20,537 nt of DNA from Neocallimastix lanati (nom. inval.) (GCA_016946835.1 JACVTC010000526.1:1-20537); one strand, 5' to 3'; shown: positions 1 to 9,600, counted from the stretch's first letter. Notes: generated from the letters alone by a model not told the origin. A program made the numbers and translations.

Positions 1-393
1 ATCAGAAATATCTACTAAAAGTCGAATTAAATTGGTCTTTGGAATAGAATGATTCTTACTCTTTCCATTTCTTCTTAAATAAATTACTATTTCTGTATAA
101 AAACCTCTATAAGGATTTTGAACCTCGGAAAGAGATTCTACATAACTAATGTCATTTATAGATTGAAAATTACCATTAGATAATTCATCTCTTTTCATGA
201 CAGGATTAAAAGAAGTATTCAAAGAATTATAAGTTTGATTTTGAGCAAGGACATTCTCTGTAGATAAATCAACCTTATCATCCATTTCAAACGAGTAGTC
301 TAAATTGGTATCAAGAGTTGGCTTTCCATAAACCTTAATATCTTTTAATAATAATAAAGATACTACTGTTGTAATAGAAGTAAAGAATTTCAT
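1..393 (-). CDS. Secreted DUF4874/DUF4832-type protein, copy 1 (5' part, runs off left edge)
   Basis: Seen: the minus strand from the ATG at 393-391 down to base 1 is open for 131 codons. These match residues 1-131 of the intact copy at 11857-13941, ending inside the VDISD stretch of the DUF4874-like domain. The copy begins with a signal peptide (MKFFTSITTV then a Leu-rich core) and has a dibasic KR at residues 67-68. The homopolymer that is short in copy 2 (codons 75-76) is full length here, so this part of copy 1 is not frameshifted. Codon 3 is TTC as in copy 2, not TTT as in copy 3. A run of about 19 T (A on the coding strand) sits directly before the ATG, the A-rich leader style of all three copies. 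The remaining 563 codons, if present, lie outside the window, so intactness is unknown. The function is not established; a secreted carbohydrate-active role is only an inference from the TIM-barrel-like family. Confidence 0.85.
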   Translation of the reverse strand, partial: MKFFTSITTVVSLLLLKDIKVYGKPTLDTNLDYSFEMDDKVDLSTENVLAQNQTYNSLNTSFNPVMKRDELSNGNFQSINDISYVESLSEVQNPYRGFYTEIVIYLRRNGKSKNHSIPKTNLIRLLVDISD

Positions 394-534
394 TTTTTTT
401 TTTTTTTTTTTTAAATTGTATTATTTTTTTAGTTTTGTAATATAAAAAATATAATTTTATATTTTTAAATTTTATTATTATTTTTTTTTTATTTTTAAAA
501 TTTTGAAAAAAGAAAGGATTAAATAATCTTTTTT

Positions 535-562
535 ATATAATTATTTTATAAAATAATTATAT
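535..562. repeat. 28-bp perfect palindrome in copy 1 leader
   Basis: A perfect 14+14 bp palindrome centred on TTTTA/TAAAA. The identical palindrome lies at 2758-2785 (copy 2) and 11687-11714 (copy 3), each 141-143 bp upstream of the ATG. It could form a hairpin in the 5' leader or bind a dimeric factor; neither is shown by the sequence. Confidence 0.6.
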
Positions 563-618
563 TATTATTTTTATTTATTTTAATTTTTTTTTGAAGAATA
601 AATTAAGAAAAATTGCTT

Positions 619-627
619 CTTTTTATA
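619..627 (-). promoter_or_regulatory. Putative TATA box of copy 1
   Basis: TATAAAAAG on the minus strand, 234 bp upstream of the copy 1 ATG. It occupies the same aligned position as TATAAATAG in copies 2 and 3 and is followed by the same conserved run GAAG...TTTTTCTTAATTTATTC. In DNA this A+T-rich a TATA match alone is weak. The support comes from conserved spacing in three paralogues and from the more G+C-bearing block just upstream (GTTGTACATTTAGAT). Confidence 0.4.
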
Positions 628-1959
628 CTTTAATGAATAAACGATCTAAATGTACAACTATAATAATATAATAATTAAAATAGATATTTTCTTTATTAAA
701 TCAATTTTATTAACAAAATAAATTTTATTACGTATAATATTACCTTATAATGTAAAATTAAAAATAATAAAAATATATAATATATTATACTTTTATTTAA
801 TATTATATTATTACTTTATATTATAATTATTTAATAATAACATTAATATATATTATTGCTTTTTTTTTTTTTTTACATAAATTATTTTCATTTTATTTTA
901 TGTTTATTTCTTCCATTTAAATTGAAAAAAATATTTAAAATTTATTTTTTTTTGATATTATTATAAAGTTTTATATATATATATTTTTTTTATTTTTTTT
1001 TATTTCAAAGTTATGAAAAATATAGATTTAATTTTTTTTTAGGCAAAATAAATTAATAATTACAATTAATTAATTTTTTTATAAACTATATAATAGTACT
1101 ATATATTTTATTATTAACTTTTAAATTAATAAATTGATTATAAATTAAATAATAATAAAATATTTTGAATTATATAAATAATTAATATACAAAAATATAT
1201 ATATATATATATATTATTATTAAATAGAATGCAATGCCTATTAAAAATTTATTATTCGAATAATCGAAAATTTTTTTTATTGAATATTTCAATAATAAAA
1301 AATAAAAAAGAAAAAATAAATAATAATTATTAAAATGGATTATTAAAAATATACATCTTTAAATTATAAAAAAAATATAATATCCTATTAATAAAATAAA
1401 GATAAAATTGTTATATCATTAATAATATATCATTATTTTTTATAATTAGTCATATTATTTATTATAATTATATTTAATATTATACTATATTTTTTATTAA
1501 CTATTATAATTATTTTTAATAAATTGTTTCATTTTAAAAGTTATTTATTTTATTTTATTTAAAAATAAATTAAAAAATATACGTATTAAATATTTATTAA
1601 TTTTTTTTATTTTCAGATAATTAAAATTTTAATTATAAAATTTTTTTTTTTGGAGATTTAAAATATACCTTCTATTTATTCATTGGTTGGAACATTTTAA
1701 AATTTTATTTTATAAAAAAAAAAAAAAAAAGAAATATTAAATTTTTATTAAATTTATTTATTAATTATTATTCATTTATTTAAATTTATATTCATTTATT
1801 GAAATAATTATTCATTTAATTAAATATTTATTAATTTATTTATTTAAATATGTATATATTTATTTACTTTTTTATTTAACTTAACTTTTTTTTATTAATT
1901 TCATTTTAAAGATGGAATATTTTAATTTTTTTTTTTTTTTTTTTTTTAGAAAAGTATTG

Positions 1960-2353
1960 TTAATTTTAAAATTTGTTTATTTTTGTTAAATACTATTTTA
2001 TTTAATAGAGATGATGTTTTAATAAATTTTTTATCTACATTAACTTGAGCACCAACTGATAGGAACATCACTAATGGTTGTGATATATTAAGTAGGAGAT
2101 TTTCTAGTGTCTTTGGTTTTTCTTGCTGCTTTACTTATGTCATAAATGATATCTGGTTAGGGTTATTGGTATTTTCTTCAACCTTTTCTGGAATACAATT
2201 TAAAAGATAAGAATAAAAGTACTTCAAGTGAGAAAAGCCAAAACCTGACTGGTATAAATTTATTTCACTTAAATTTAAATAAAATTCGTATGAGGTATAA
2301 ATTTCTCGCTTCATTTTCAGAAGAAAATTATTCCAAATTTTATTAAACTTCAT
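1960..2353 (-). pseudogene. Decayed protein relic beside copy 2, possibly ankyrin-repeat type
   Basis: Two adjacent minus-strand reading frames have protein-like composition. From the ATG at 2353, 72 codons run (MKFNKIWNNFLLKMKREIYT...) to a stop at 2135. In another frame, about 2110 to 1960 reads ...LENLLLNISQPLVMFLSVGA then QVNVDKKFIKTSSLLNK. The second piece has the rhythm of an ankyrin repeat (leucines, then GAQVN before the next turn), but no clear repeat is complete. Part of the first frame is recognisable beside copy 3 (10090-10262) with frame breaks, so it belongs to the duplicated unit. G+C is above the surrounding DNA. I do not recognise the family with certainty; a frameshifted or intron-split gene remnant is the best reading. 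Confidence 0.4.
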
Positions 2354-2693
2354 TGGTGTTCTTCATTTTCAAGAAATTTAAAGTTTAAATTCTAATATTT
2401 AAATTTTATTTCCAAAAAAAAAAATTAAAAATAATAAAAAAATAAATTAGAATATTCTATCTTTAAAATGAAATTAAAAAAATTAATAAGTAAGTAAATA
2501 AATATATATTTAAGTAAATAAATATTATTATAATATATTTAATTAAATTATATCAAACTTTTTTAATTGAATAAATTTTATATTATACATAATAAAAATT
2601 ATTTCGTTAATTAAAATTTTTCAATAATAGAAACATTTACTTTTATTATTTATATTATTATAGTTGTACATTTAGATCGTTTTTTCATTAAAG

Positions 2694-2702
2694 TATAAAT
2701 AG
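2694..2702 (+). promoter_or_regulatory. Putative TATA box of copy 2
   Basis: TATAAATAG, 233 bp upstream of the copy 2 ATG, inside a block (TTGTACATTTAGAT ... TTCATTAAAGTATAAATAG) that is nearly identical upstream of copy 3 and recognisable upstream of copy 1. If it is the TATA box, the leader would be about 200 nt of almost pure A+T. Confidence 0.45.
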
Positions 2703-2757
2703 AAGTAATTTTTTCTTAATTTATTCTTCAAAAAAAAATTAAAATAAATAAATAATA

Positions 2758-2785
2758 ATATAATTATTTTATAAAATAATTATAT
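2758..2785. repeat. 28-bp perfect palindrome in copy 2 leader
   Basis: Identical to the palindromes at 535-562 and 11687-11714, between the putative TATA box and the ATG. Centre TTTTA/TAAAA, no mismatch over 14 bp on each side. Confidence 0.6.
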
Positions 2786-2926
2786 ATAAAAAAGATTATT
2801 TAATCTTTTCTTTTTTCAAAATTTTAAAAATAAAAAAAAAATAATAATAAAAATTTAAAAATATAAAATTATATTTTTTATATTACAAACTAAAAGTAAT
2901 ACAATTCAAAAAAAAAATAAAAAAAA

Positions 2927-5008
2927 ATGAAATTCTTTACTTCTATTACAACAGTAGTATCTTTATTATTATTAAAAGATATTAAGGTTTATGGAAAGCC
3001 AACTCTTGATACCAATTTAGACTACTCGTTTGAAATGGATGATAAGGTTGATTTATCTACAGAGAATGTCCTTGCTCAAAATCAAACTTATAATTCTTTG
3101 AATACTTCTTTTAATCCTGTCATGAAAAGAGATGAATTATCTAATGGTAATTTCAATCTATAAATGACATTAGTTATGTAGAATCTCTTTCCGAGGTTCA
3201 AAATCCTTATAGAGGTTTTTATACAGAAATAGTAATTTATTTAAGAAGAAATGGAAAGAGTAAGAATCATTCTATTCCAAAGACCAATTTAATTCGACTT
3301 TTAGTAGATATTTCTGATTATCAAAAACATTCTATAGATGAGGAAGCTCTCACCTTCTTAGATAAATATTTAGAACAAATAAAAAGAAATCATAAAACTA
3401 TCGTAATTAGATTTGCATATGATCCTGGTTTCAATGGTGATGTCAGTAAGGATCCTTCTTCTGACAATGTAAGAAATCATCAAAAACAGGTAAGCCGAGT
3501 CCTTAAAAAATATGATGATATCATAGCTTCAGTGGAATGTGGATTATTTGGTAAATGGGGTGAAATGCATGGAAGTAGTGTCTACTCGGATAGCGAAAAA
3601 CCTAAATATTTAAATAAAGTTATTAATAATTGGTTAGAATTTTTACCAGAATCACTTACTATAAGTGTAAGAACTCCTAAAATATACAGTGATTGGGCTA
3701 ATATAGATTTATCTAAGATTTCAAGTCAAATTACAAAACCAAATGAAAAGGCTTACAGAGTAGGTATATACAATGATGGATATCTTGCATCAAAAAGTGA
3801 TCTTGGTACTTACAAAAATAGAGAACAAGAAATAAAATGGTTAAAAAATCAAGCAAAACATACATTATTTGGAGGTGAATTTGGAGGTATCGATGAAGAC
3901 GATGATATGGGTAATGTAAGTCCTACAGCTGATTATATGGACAAAGAAGCATTTTTGACTCATACAAGTTATTTGAACAATGGACATTATAACGTGACTA
4001 TTAGTAACTTAAAAAATAAAAAGTATAATGGTGTTGATAAAAGATATAAGGGAATATCTGGTTACAATTATGTTGAAAACCATCTTGGTTATAGATATGT
4101 TGTTCGTGGTGTTCGTCTTACAAAGTCAGCTAAAAGTAATGGAATATTTAGAATGGAAGTTGATATTGAAAATGTTGGTTATGGTAATCTTGTAAAACCA
4201 AAATCACTCTCTCTTTTAGTAATTGATAATAACAATAACCGTTATGACCTATCTGAAATTCAATCTATCGAAAATGGTAATCCAAATAATTGGAATTCTA
4301 AAGAAAAAACTACAGTCAAAGTAAAAGCGATTCTTCCAAATGGCATGAAAAATGGAAACTACAAAGTATACTTAAGAATTGCTACTGGAACTAAAAGTAA
4401 AGGATTAAATGGTTTCCCTATCAGATTTGCTAATGATGACAAAATATTTGGAATGAATCCTTAGGTGCCAACTACCTTGGAAAATTCTCTATTAATGGAA
4501 CTTCTAATAACAACGATGAATCAGAACCAACTATTTCTAATTATGTTACTATTAAATTCAAGGAACATTAGATCCTACCTTAAATTACTATTTAGGTGTT
4601 AAAGAATTAAAGAATTATGAATATTTCGATATTCATGATGAAAATAGTAATGATAGTTATAAATATCGTACATGGCATGTTACTTCTGAAACTAAACCAT
4701 CTCTCTTATATTTATCCGATGGTACTTATGGTAATCCTGGAAATCCATCTAGTCATTGTTTAGATTTAGGTAATCATCACAGTACAAACGGTTATAACTT
4801 CCTTAGCATCGTCAATTGTGAAAATGCCAAACATAAATTTATGTATGGAGGCTATTCATCAGACTCTATTGATGTCTACGATATTAATGGCAAGCATCTT
4901 ACCGATAATAATAATAATAAATTATGTGTTTACTATTCCATGACTCCACGTATTGACAAATGCAATAATGATTCAGGAAAAATGAAATGGAAAAAATCAA
5001 TATTATAA
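2927..5008 (+). pseudogene. Secreted DUF4874/DUF4832-type protein, copy 2, broken by three 1-bp deletions
   Basis: Full-length homologue of copy 3 from ATG (2927) to TAA (5006-5008), three bases shorter in total. Relative to copy 3 one base is missing from each of three short homopolymers: TTTT to TTT at 3151-3153, AAAAA to AAAA at 4441-4444, and AAA to AA at 4560-4561. As read, translation stops at 3163 after 78 residues; a second open stretch runs to 4464; the original frame returns only after the third deletion. The other differences are seven substitutions (2935, 3702, 3714, 4359, 4398, 4469, 4603), all at third codon positions and all silent. That pattern fits a functional gene with sequencing errors at least as well as a true pseudogene. 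Copy 1 has the full TTTT at the first site. Upstream and downstream control regions are retained. An LTR element lies 732 bp past the stop. Confidence 0.85.
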
Positions 5009-5114
5009 ATAAATTTAATATAAAAAATATTACTTTAATTAAAATATAATTATCTATAAAAAAAAAAAAATCCAAACTAAAAAATAAATATATATTAATA
5101 ATAATCCATTAATT

Positions 5115-5137
5115 TGATTGATTATAAAAATCAATCA
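5115..5137 (+). terminator. 3'-flank hairpin of copy 2
   Basis: TGATTGAT and ATCAATCA pair over 8 bp around a 7-nt AT loop, 107 bp after the stop codon. The same hairpin with 5-nt loop lies at 14043-14063 after copy 3, in flanking DNA that is otherwise less conserved than the gene. A role in 3' end formation or mRNA stability is possible. Fungal 3' ends do not need hairpins, and A+T-rich candidate poly(A) signals (AATAAA-like) are everywhere, so the type label is tentative. Confidence 0.3.
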
Positions 5138-5334
5138 TTATTTAAGAATTCATAATTTTTTAAAAAAGCAAAAAAAATAAAAATAAAACAAAATAAAAAT
5201 ATGCAATTAAACTAAAATAAAAATTTAAATAAAAAAATAAAATTAAAAAATTTATATAAAAGTAAAATCATCAATAATTAACAATATTTAATAAAAGAAA
5301 AAAAATTATATCAATATTTAAAAAAAATATTATC

Positions 5335-5634
5335 AATTTAAAATCAATTATTATTGATTAATAAAAAAATTTATACTATAATAATAAAAAAAAATATCAA
5401 TATTTTATCTCTCTATAACTATAAATTAAAATTTAAAAAATAAAAATAAAATAAAATAAAATAAACAATAAACAATAGTTTATATATAAGAAAAATTAAA
5501 AAAAAAATAAAATAAAATGATTATAAATTTAAAATCAATTATTATTAATTAATAAAAATTAATACAATAAAAAAAAAGAATATATAAAATAAATAATTAA
5601 TGTAAACATGTATCTATGAATAAAATTTTAAAAT

Positions 5635-5665
<31 letters not shown>

Positions 5666-5720
5666 TAAAATATATAAATAAACTATATAAATAAAAATAT
5701 ATAAATAAAAAAAAATTTTT
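5335..5720. repeat. Imperfect tandem of about 190-bp AT-rich units downstream of copy 2
   Basis: The block TTTAAAATCAATTATTATT(G/A)ATTAATA starts at about 5338 and again at about 5526. Each time it is followed about 60-80 bp later by a CTATRA...AAATTT-like block and A-rich DNA. The core AATCAAT-TATT-ATTGATT in the first unit is itself a short inverted repeat. The counterpart downstream of copy 3 (14245-14640) has the same two-unit layout. No coding potential is visible in the whole 5009-5735 stretch. Confidence 0.4.
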
Positions 5721-5735
5721 ATTATAAATTAATGC

Positions 5736-5740
5736 CAAAC
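5736..5740. repeat. Left target-site duplication CAAAC
   Basis: CAAAC immediately before the left LTR, repeated exactly at 7827-7831 immediately after the right LTR. Five bp is the usual duplication made by Ty1/copia and Ty3-type integrases. Confidence 0.8.
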
Positions 5741-5930
5741 TGTTAAGAATTAGGATTTTATGGTTTATAATTATGTAAATTTTATTAATATATTATATAA
5801 AATAGAGTTACTAGAACTTAATTATTCTAAATTAAATGCATTTATATTAATAGATTAGGGCTTATACATTATTTATATTATGTTTTAATATATTTGAATA
5901 TTATTTTTCATACATTCACATATTCTAACA
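5741..5930 (+). repeat. Left LTR (190 bp)
   Basis: Begins TGTTAAGAATTAG and ends ATATTCTAACA; the TGTTA/TAACA ends are inverted copies of each other. It shares the blocks TTTATGGTTTATAATTATGT, ATTCTAAATTAAATG, TTATACATTATTTATATTA and CACATATTCTAA with the right LTR. A TATATAAAATAG sequence near 5795-5806 could be its TATA box. Confidence 0.85.
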
Positions 5931-6360
5931 TTTTCCCTTAAACCTAGTTATTCTATATGAATAAATTAATTTACTGGTGAATATTTGAATATAAATTATC
6001 CTATTTTATATATAATATTAACTTGATATTATTAAACTATTATTTATTTCTATTCAAAATTAACCTTTAACATGAATAAAATATTTTTTACATCATATTT
6101 ATTATTTAATTCAATTTAAATATTGCTAAAATAATTTCTTAAATATATATATAATCTAATAATTTTCCTCTAAAACTTATTATTTAATATTATTACATCA
6201 TTAATATTAGATGTATCCTAAATATCTCTTATATATAAGGTTTATATATTAACATTTATATGAGGGAAATCTTTCTCTTGAAGGGTGATATTATACCATT
6301 TCAATTTGTGTGAATACCTATTATATATTTGATTTTACATCACTTTCAATTATAATTCGC

Positions 6361-7043
6361 TTTATAGAATAGCGCTAACTTTTATATATTTTCGCTTTGT
6401 AGTTTTAGCGATTACTATTAAAATAAATTATTAATTATATATCGATGTACTTGATATATCATAATCTTGGGTTAATTAAATTGATAGTATTTATTATTAA
6501 TTATATTATTCTGGTCAATTAAATTTATTAGTAATTAATATAAATTGTTTCATAATTGATTAATATTAAATTTTTCAGTTATTTTTTTTTCTTGAAAGTT
6601 AATTTATGTTAAATATTCACTATTAGGCTATTTTATTCATTTCCAAGGTAAATATTATTTTAAATAATCAATTCAAAGAATCAGTTCAAAGAATCAGTTC
6701 AATGACTTTTCTTTAATATTTATAATTTTTATTTTATTTTTCCTACTTCCCCCTAAAATCTAAATTTATAAAAAGGATTTTATATATTTGAATTTTCTCA
6801 TCATTAAAATATTAATTATAGAAATTTAATAAATTTAAAATATTTTTCAATCAATAAGTATAATTTGTAAATGGATAAATATCATCCATTTATACATAAG
6901 TCATAATTATATTTATTATTTTATTATACCCTTCATCACGAAGGTTTGCACTATAATTATATTGAATTTGTTATTATCTAAACCTATTTCGCACTAGGTT
7001 AAATAATACTATTATTATTAGAATGTACCATAGGAACCATTCT
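6361..7043. repeat. Chain of short hairpins inside the LTR element
   Basis: Five small inverted repeats stand out against the AT background: CGCT...AGCG twice in a row (about 6359-6374 and 6393-6410, both with CGCTTT after the 5' arm), CCTTC...GAAGG (6930-6944), AACCTA...TAGGTT (6981-7000) and AGAATG...CATTCT (7020-7043). Loops are 5-12 nt. The last three are spaced about 50 and 40 bp apart. No coding frame runs through them. They could be RNA structures of the element, for example packaging or dimerisation signals, or chance. Confidence 0.35.
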
Positions 7044-7631
7044 ATTGTATTCCCCTTTAATATTTGTAATATTTTATTTTAGTTATTTTTATATGAAGTC
7101 TCTAATATATGAACTCTTCCATTAATGTAGTTTATATTTATATATACGTGTTGATATGTATAAATACGCGTTAAAATAACTATACTTTCAATAATGTGTT
7201 TTGTTGTTTAAAAAGAATCATTAATTAATATATGATTGTTTAAATCTTATTAATATATATCTTTAAATTTTATTTCGTATATTCATAGGGTAGAAATAGT
7301 TTACTACATAGCAGATTCCTTTATACATAGATATATTACATTACTAATAGCCTTTAAGTGTGTTTTCCCAATTTAAATAATATATTAATATTTTTAGAGT
7401 TTTATTTAGTTTGTAGTAACTTCCTTTTATCAACTATTTTATATTATAAGCGTTTCTTCAATTTTGCAATCAGTTTTATTAGTTTTCCTAAAATTGACAT
7501 AATGAGCAGCTTTCATCATAATTTAAAATTCAATTAAATTTTATTTATTTTTTTTTTCTGACATAAAATTGTGACTGGCAAAAGATTCTTTTGTTAAGAA
7601 TATTTTTAAGAATCAGATGAGACTTTTAATC

Positions 7632-7826
7632 TATTAAGAGTTAGTATTTTATGGTTTATAATTATGTCAATTTTATTAATATATTTTATGATAAAGAGTT
7701 ACTAACCCTTAATCATTCTAAATTAAATGTTTTATATTAATACATTGTGGTTTATACATTATTTATATTACAATATGTTTCAATACATTTAAAGTTAATT
7801 TTTCATACATTTCACATATTCTAATA
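7632..7826 (+). repeat. Right LTR (about 195 bp)
   Basis: Begins TATTAAGAGTTAG and ends ATATTCTAATA, so both terminal motifs have mutated away from TGTTA/TAACA. It differs from the left LTR by many substitutions and small indels. Because the two LTRs are identical at insertion, this visible divergence means the insertion is not recent, provided neither LTR was exchanged. Confidence 0.8.
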
Positions 7827-7831
7827 CAAAC
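7827..7831. repeat. Right target-site duplication CAAAC
   Basis: Exact repeat of the five bases at 5736-5740. The following sequence (TATATAGTATTTTATAAAAT...) continues the host sequence, as the alignment with 14695 onward shows. Confidence 0.8.
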
Positions 7832-8310
7832 TATATAGTATTTTATAAAATAAATTTTAATACTATATATTAATATATTTAAATAATATCTTTTAACAAA
7901 ATATTATATTTTATTAAATTATTTTTATATCAAAACGTTAGTATATATTTGAATTATGTTATAAATATTATTTTAATATTTATAAGAAATAATGCAATAG
8001 GAAAATTTTTTATTTTAAAGATCAAAATTAATAATTTTTTTTTTTAATACTTGTTGGATTGCTTCTTTTTGTTAATATTATTCATTTTTAATTTTACTAT
8101 AACACAATTTTATTTTTTTTCTTTATTTTTCCTTTAGGATAAAAAAAAAAAAAATAAAATTAATAAATAATTTTTGTCGTCTATATAAATTTCATAGTAA
8201 TTTTTTAAATATAATATATATATATATAGGATCAATTATAAATTTTAAACTAACATAATTATTTTTTTCTCTTTTCTCATCATCTATTTTTTTCCAGTCA
8301 GTTATTTTTC
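7832..8310 (+). repeat. Direct repeat unit A, right part (after the retroelement)
   Basis: It aligns with about 14695-15155 through the blocks ATATATTAATATATTTAAATAA, TTAATTTTACT(A/G)TAA, TTTATTTTTCC(T)TTAGGATAA and CATAATTATTTTTT. Homology fades near 8310 at CCAGTC, where unit B enters the copia fragment. No gene is visible here. Confidence 0.6.
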
Positions 8311-8820
8311 TTAAATTTTACATATTACATATATTAAATTAAGTATAAAGTTAATTAATAAATAATTTAAATGATACCTCTATATATAATTAATAAATTT
8401 TAATATTTTTATTTTATTTAGTTCAATCTTGTTATTAATTTTTATTTTATTTAATTTTTAATTTATATAACATTTCTTTTTTTAATTTACTTCAATAATC
8501 AAATAATTTAATATTTGTATATATAATGCAACTTTAATTCCGTTTTTATATTAATTACATAATAATAAAATATAATTATAAAATGTTTATTTTAAAAAAA
8601 AAATAAAATAAAATAAAATAAAAAACATAAAATACATAAAAATAATTTTTTTACAATATATTCATAAAATATACAATATATAAATAATTACTTATTTCAA
8701 TATATATATATGTTAATTTATAATATATATAAATATAATTTTTTAATTTTTTTAAAAAGCATTTATAAAATATAAATTCTGTTATTTTTTCCATATTCTA
8801 TTCCAATAATTTTTACAAAA
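8311..8820. other. AT-rich intergenic DNA without recognisable content
   Basis: Poly-A/T runs, an (AAATA)n-like run near 8600 and short AT alternations. I see no reading frame, hairpin or repeat that is better than chance here. Confidence 0.5.
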
Positions 8821-8822
8821 GT

Positions 8823-9004
8823 TAGACTTCTATTGGGTTAGGGTACATTGTGGATATAAATTCAATGTTTGTGTTGCCAAAGCCACCAGTAGGATTGAAG
8901 ACGACTGTCCAGAACCATATCCTTGTTGCTATAAAGAAAATAGTTATTCTCGATTGGAACATTTGTTTTCTAAATACTATTTTTTTTCCATGAATTTCGA
9001 ATGA
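8823..9004 (+). pseudogene. Cys-rich gene fragment, possibly a truncated fungal dockerin
   Basis: A G+C-richer island with an open plus-strand frame reading, from about 8836, ...VHCGYKFNVCVAKATS then RIEDDCPEPYPCCYKENSYS, with stop TGA near 9002-9004. The C...YPCC arrangement resembles the start of the CBM10-type dockerin modules that tether enzymes to the cellulosomes of anaerobic fungi. Those continue with a WGVENN...WCGI-like stretch, which is absent here. No start codon or upstream domain is visible, so at most this is a C-terminal scrap. The alternative is a fragment of another secreted Cys-rich protein. Confidence 0.3.
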
Positions 9005-9093
9005 AATATTTTAAAGATATTGAAATTCTTTATAAAAAATTTTTTATGATTTCCAAATATTGTTTTATATCAAATATTAATGTAAACATTGCT

Positions 9094-9600
9094 TTTACAG
9101 ATATGAATAATGCAGAATCAAGTACTGATTAAAATAGTAATAAATAAAAGTATAATATTATTAATAATGACGATAAAAATATTATCATTAATAATAATAG
9201 TATTATTGATAGTAAAATAAGAATATTAATATTAGAAATTGGGAAAATAATAGAATTGTTACGAATAATATAATAAATAGATCAATTGTTGAAAATCGTG
9301 TTAATATTAAAGTAATTTTCTGAATAATGAGTTTGTAAATATATAATGACGTGATACCGATTATAATTCTTCTTTCTTGGTGAAAGAGATAAAGACATTA
9401 ATAATTTAAATTTTAAAACTGAATGGAATTTTTAGTATAAAAACCAAATCATTTCCGGTGATTATTCTTGATGAGATCTGTAACTTTCTTTAGAGAAATT
9501 ATACATAATTTCTTTTCAAATAGTCAATTCAAACCCTAATACAGAATAAGAATTCCATTTTAAGCAAAGAACTTATAATCATGGAGGTAAAGTTCGTTTC
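9094..9600 (+). pseudogene. Degenerate coding-like tract, unknown
   Basis: After CTTTTACAG, which looks like an intron 3' end near 9101, the sequence reads MNNAESSTD then a stop, followed by Asn/Ile-rich low-complexity codons. Around 9350-9560 it reads RDTDYNSSF / LGERDKDINNLNFKTEWNF and MRSVTFFREIIHNFFSNSQF in shifting frames. Codon texture and G+C suggest former coding sequence, but stops and frame changes prevent any assignment. The stretch from 9600 to 9850 has no visible content except AT runs. Confidence 0.2.

Larger units (their letters stand above)
1..1925 (-). repeat. Inverted arm of the amplified gene unit (copy 1 plus its upstream flank)
   Basis: The reverse complement aligns with the copy 3 region from about 10375 to 12249: the coding start, the TATA block, GGTAATATTATACGTAATAAAA, the block near 11100 containing ATTCGAAT, and the block AACCAATGAATAAATAGAAGG. 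It also aligns with copy 2 from about 2435, but copy 2 lacks roughly 0.95 kb of the upstream part. Homology stops near 1925, at the shared motif ATCTTTAAAATGAAATTA; beyond it lies a poly-T run and an unrelated relic. The flanks are clearly less conserved than the coding parts. Base 394 onward carries no gene until about 1960. Confidence 0.75.
2165..5740 (+). repeat. Direct repeat unit A, left part (copy 2 with flanks, up to LTR insertion)
   Basis: This segment aligns in the same orientation with about 10085-14694: the relic, the motif TTTCAAGAAATTTAAAGTTT, the TATA block, the whole gene, the 3' hairpin, and the downstream AT-rich DNA up to AATTAATGCCAAAC. The main structural difference is about 0.95 kb present upstream of copies 1 and 3 and absent here (breakpoint near 2575-2590). 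The unit resumes after the retroelement at 7827 and can be followed to about 8310. Confidence 0.8.
5741..7826 (+). mobile_element. Non-coding LTR retroelement (2,086 bp, Ty1/copia-like termini)
   Basis: Two direct repeats of about 190-195 bp flank a 1.7-kb interior, and a 5-bp duplication of host sequence (CAAAC) flanks the whole. The left LTR has the TGTTA...TAACA ends typical of Ty1/copia LTRs. The interior (5931-7631) shows no open frame longer than a few dozen codons on either strand and no recognisable gag, protease, integrase or reverse transcriptase. It therefore resembles a non-autonomous (LARD/TRIM-like) element or a fully decayed one. I could not identify a primer-binding site or a clean polypurine tract. 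The interior carries several short G+C-bearing hairpins (6361-7043). Strand is assigned arbitrarily because nothing internal fixes it. The corresponding place after copy 3 is unoccupied (14690-14694). Confidence 0.85.

Noticed and set aside
394-2926. Bidirectional promoter specially evolved between copies 1 and 2
   Set aside because: The interval is two inverted copies of the same upstream region meeting at about 1925-2160 with a relic between them, so each gene carries its own promoter.
3532-4464. 310-codon frame as an independent gene starting at GTG
   Set aside because: It is the middle of copy 2 between its first and second frame breaks; the GTG encodes Val203 of the full protein and is not a start.
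5931-7631. Mitochondrial DNA insertion, suggested by short GC-cluster-like hairpins in AT-rich DNA
   Set aside because: The region lies exactly between two LTRs with a target-site duplication, and anaerobic fungi are not known to keep a mitochondrial genome.
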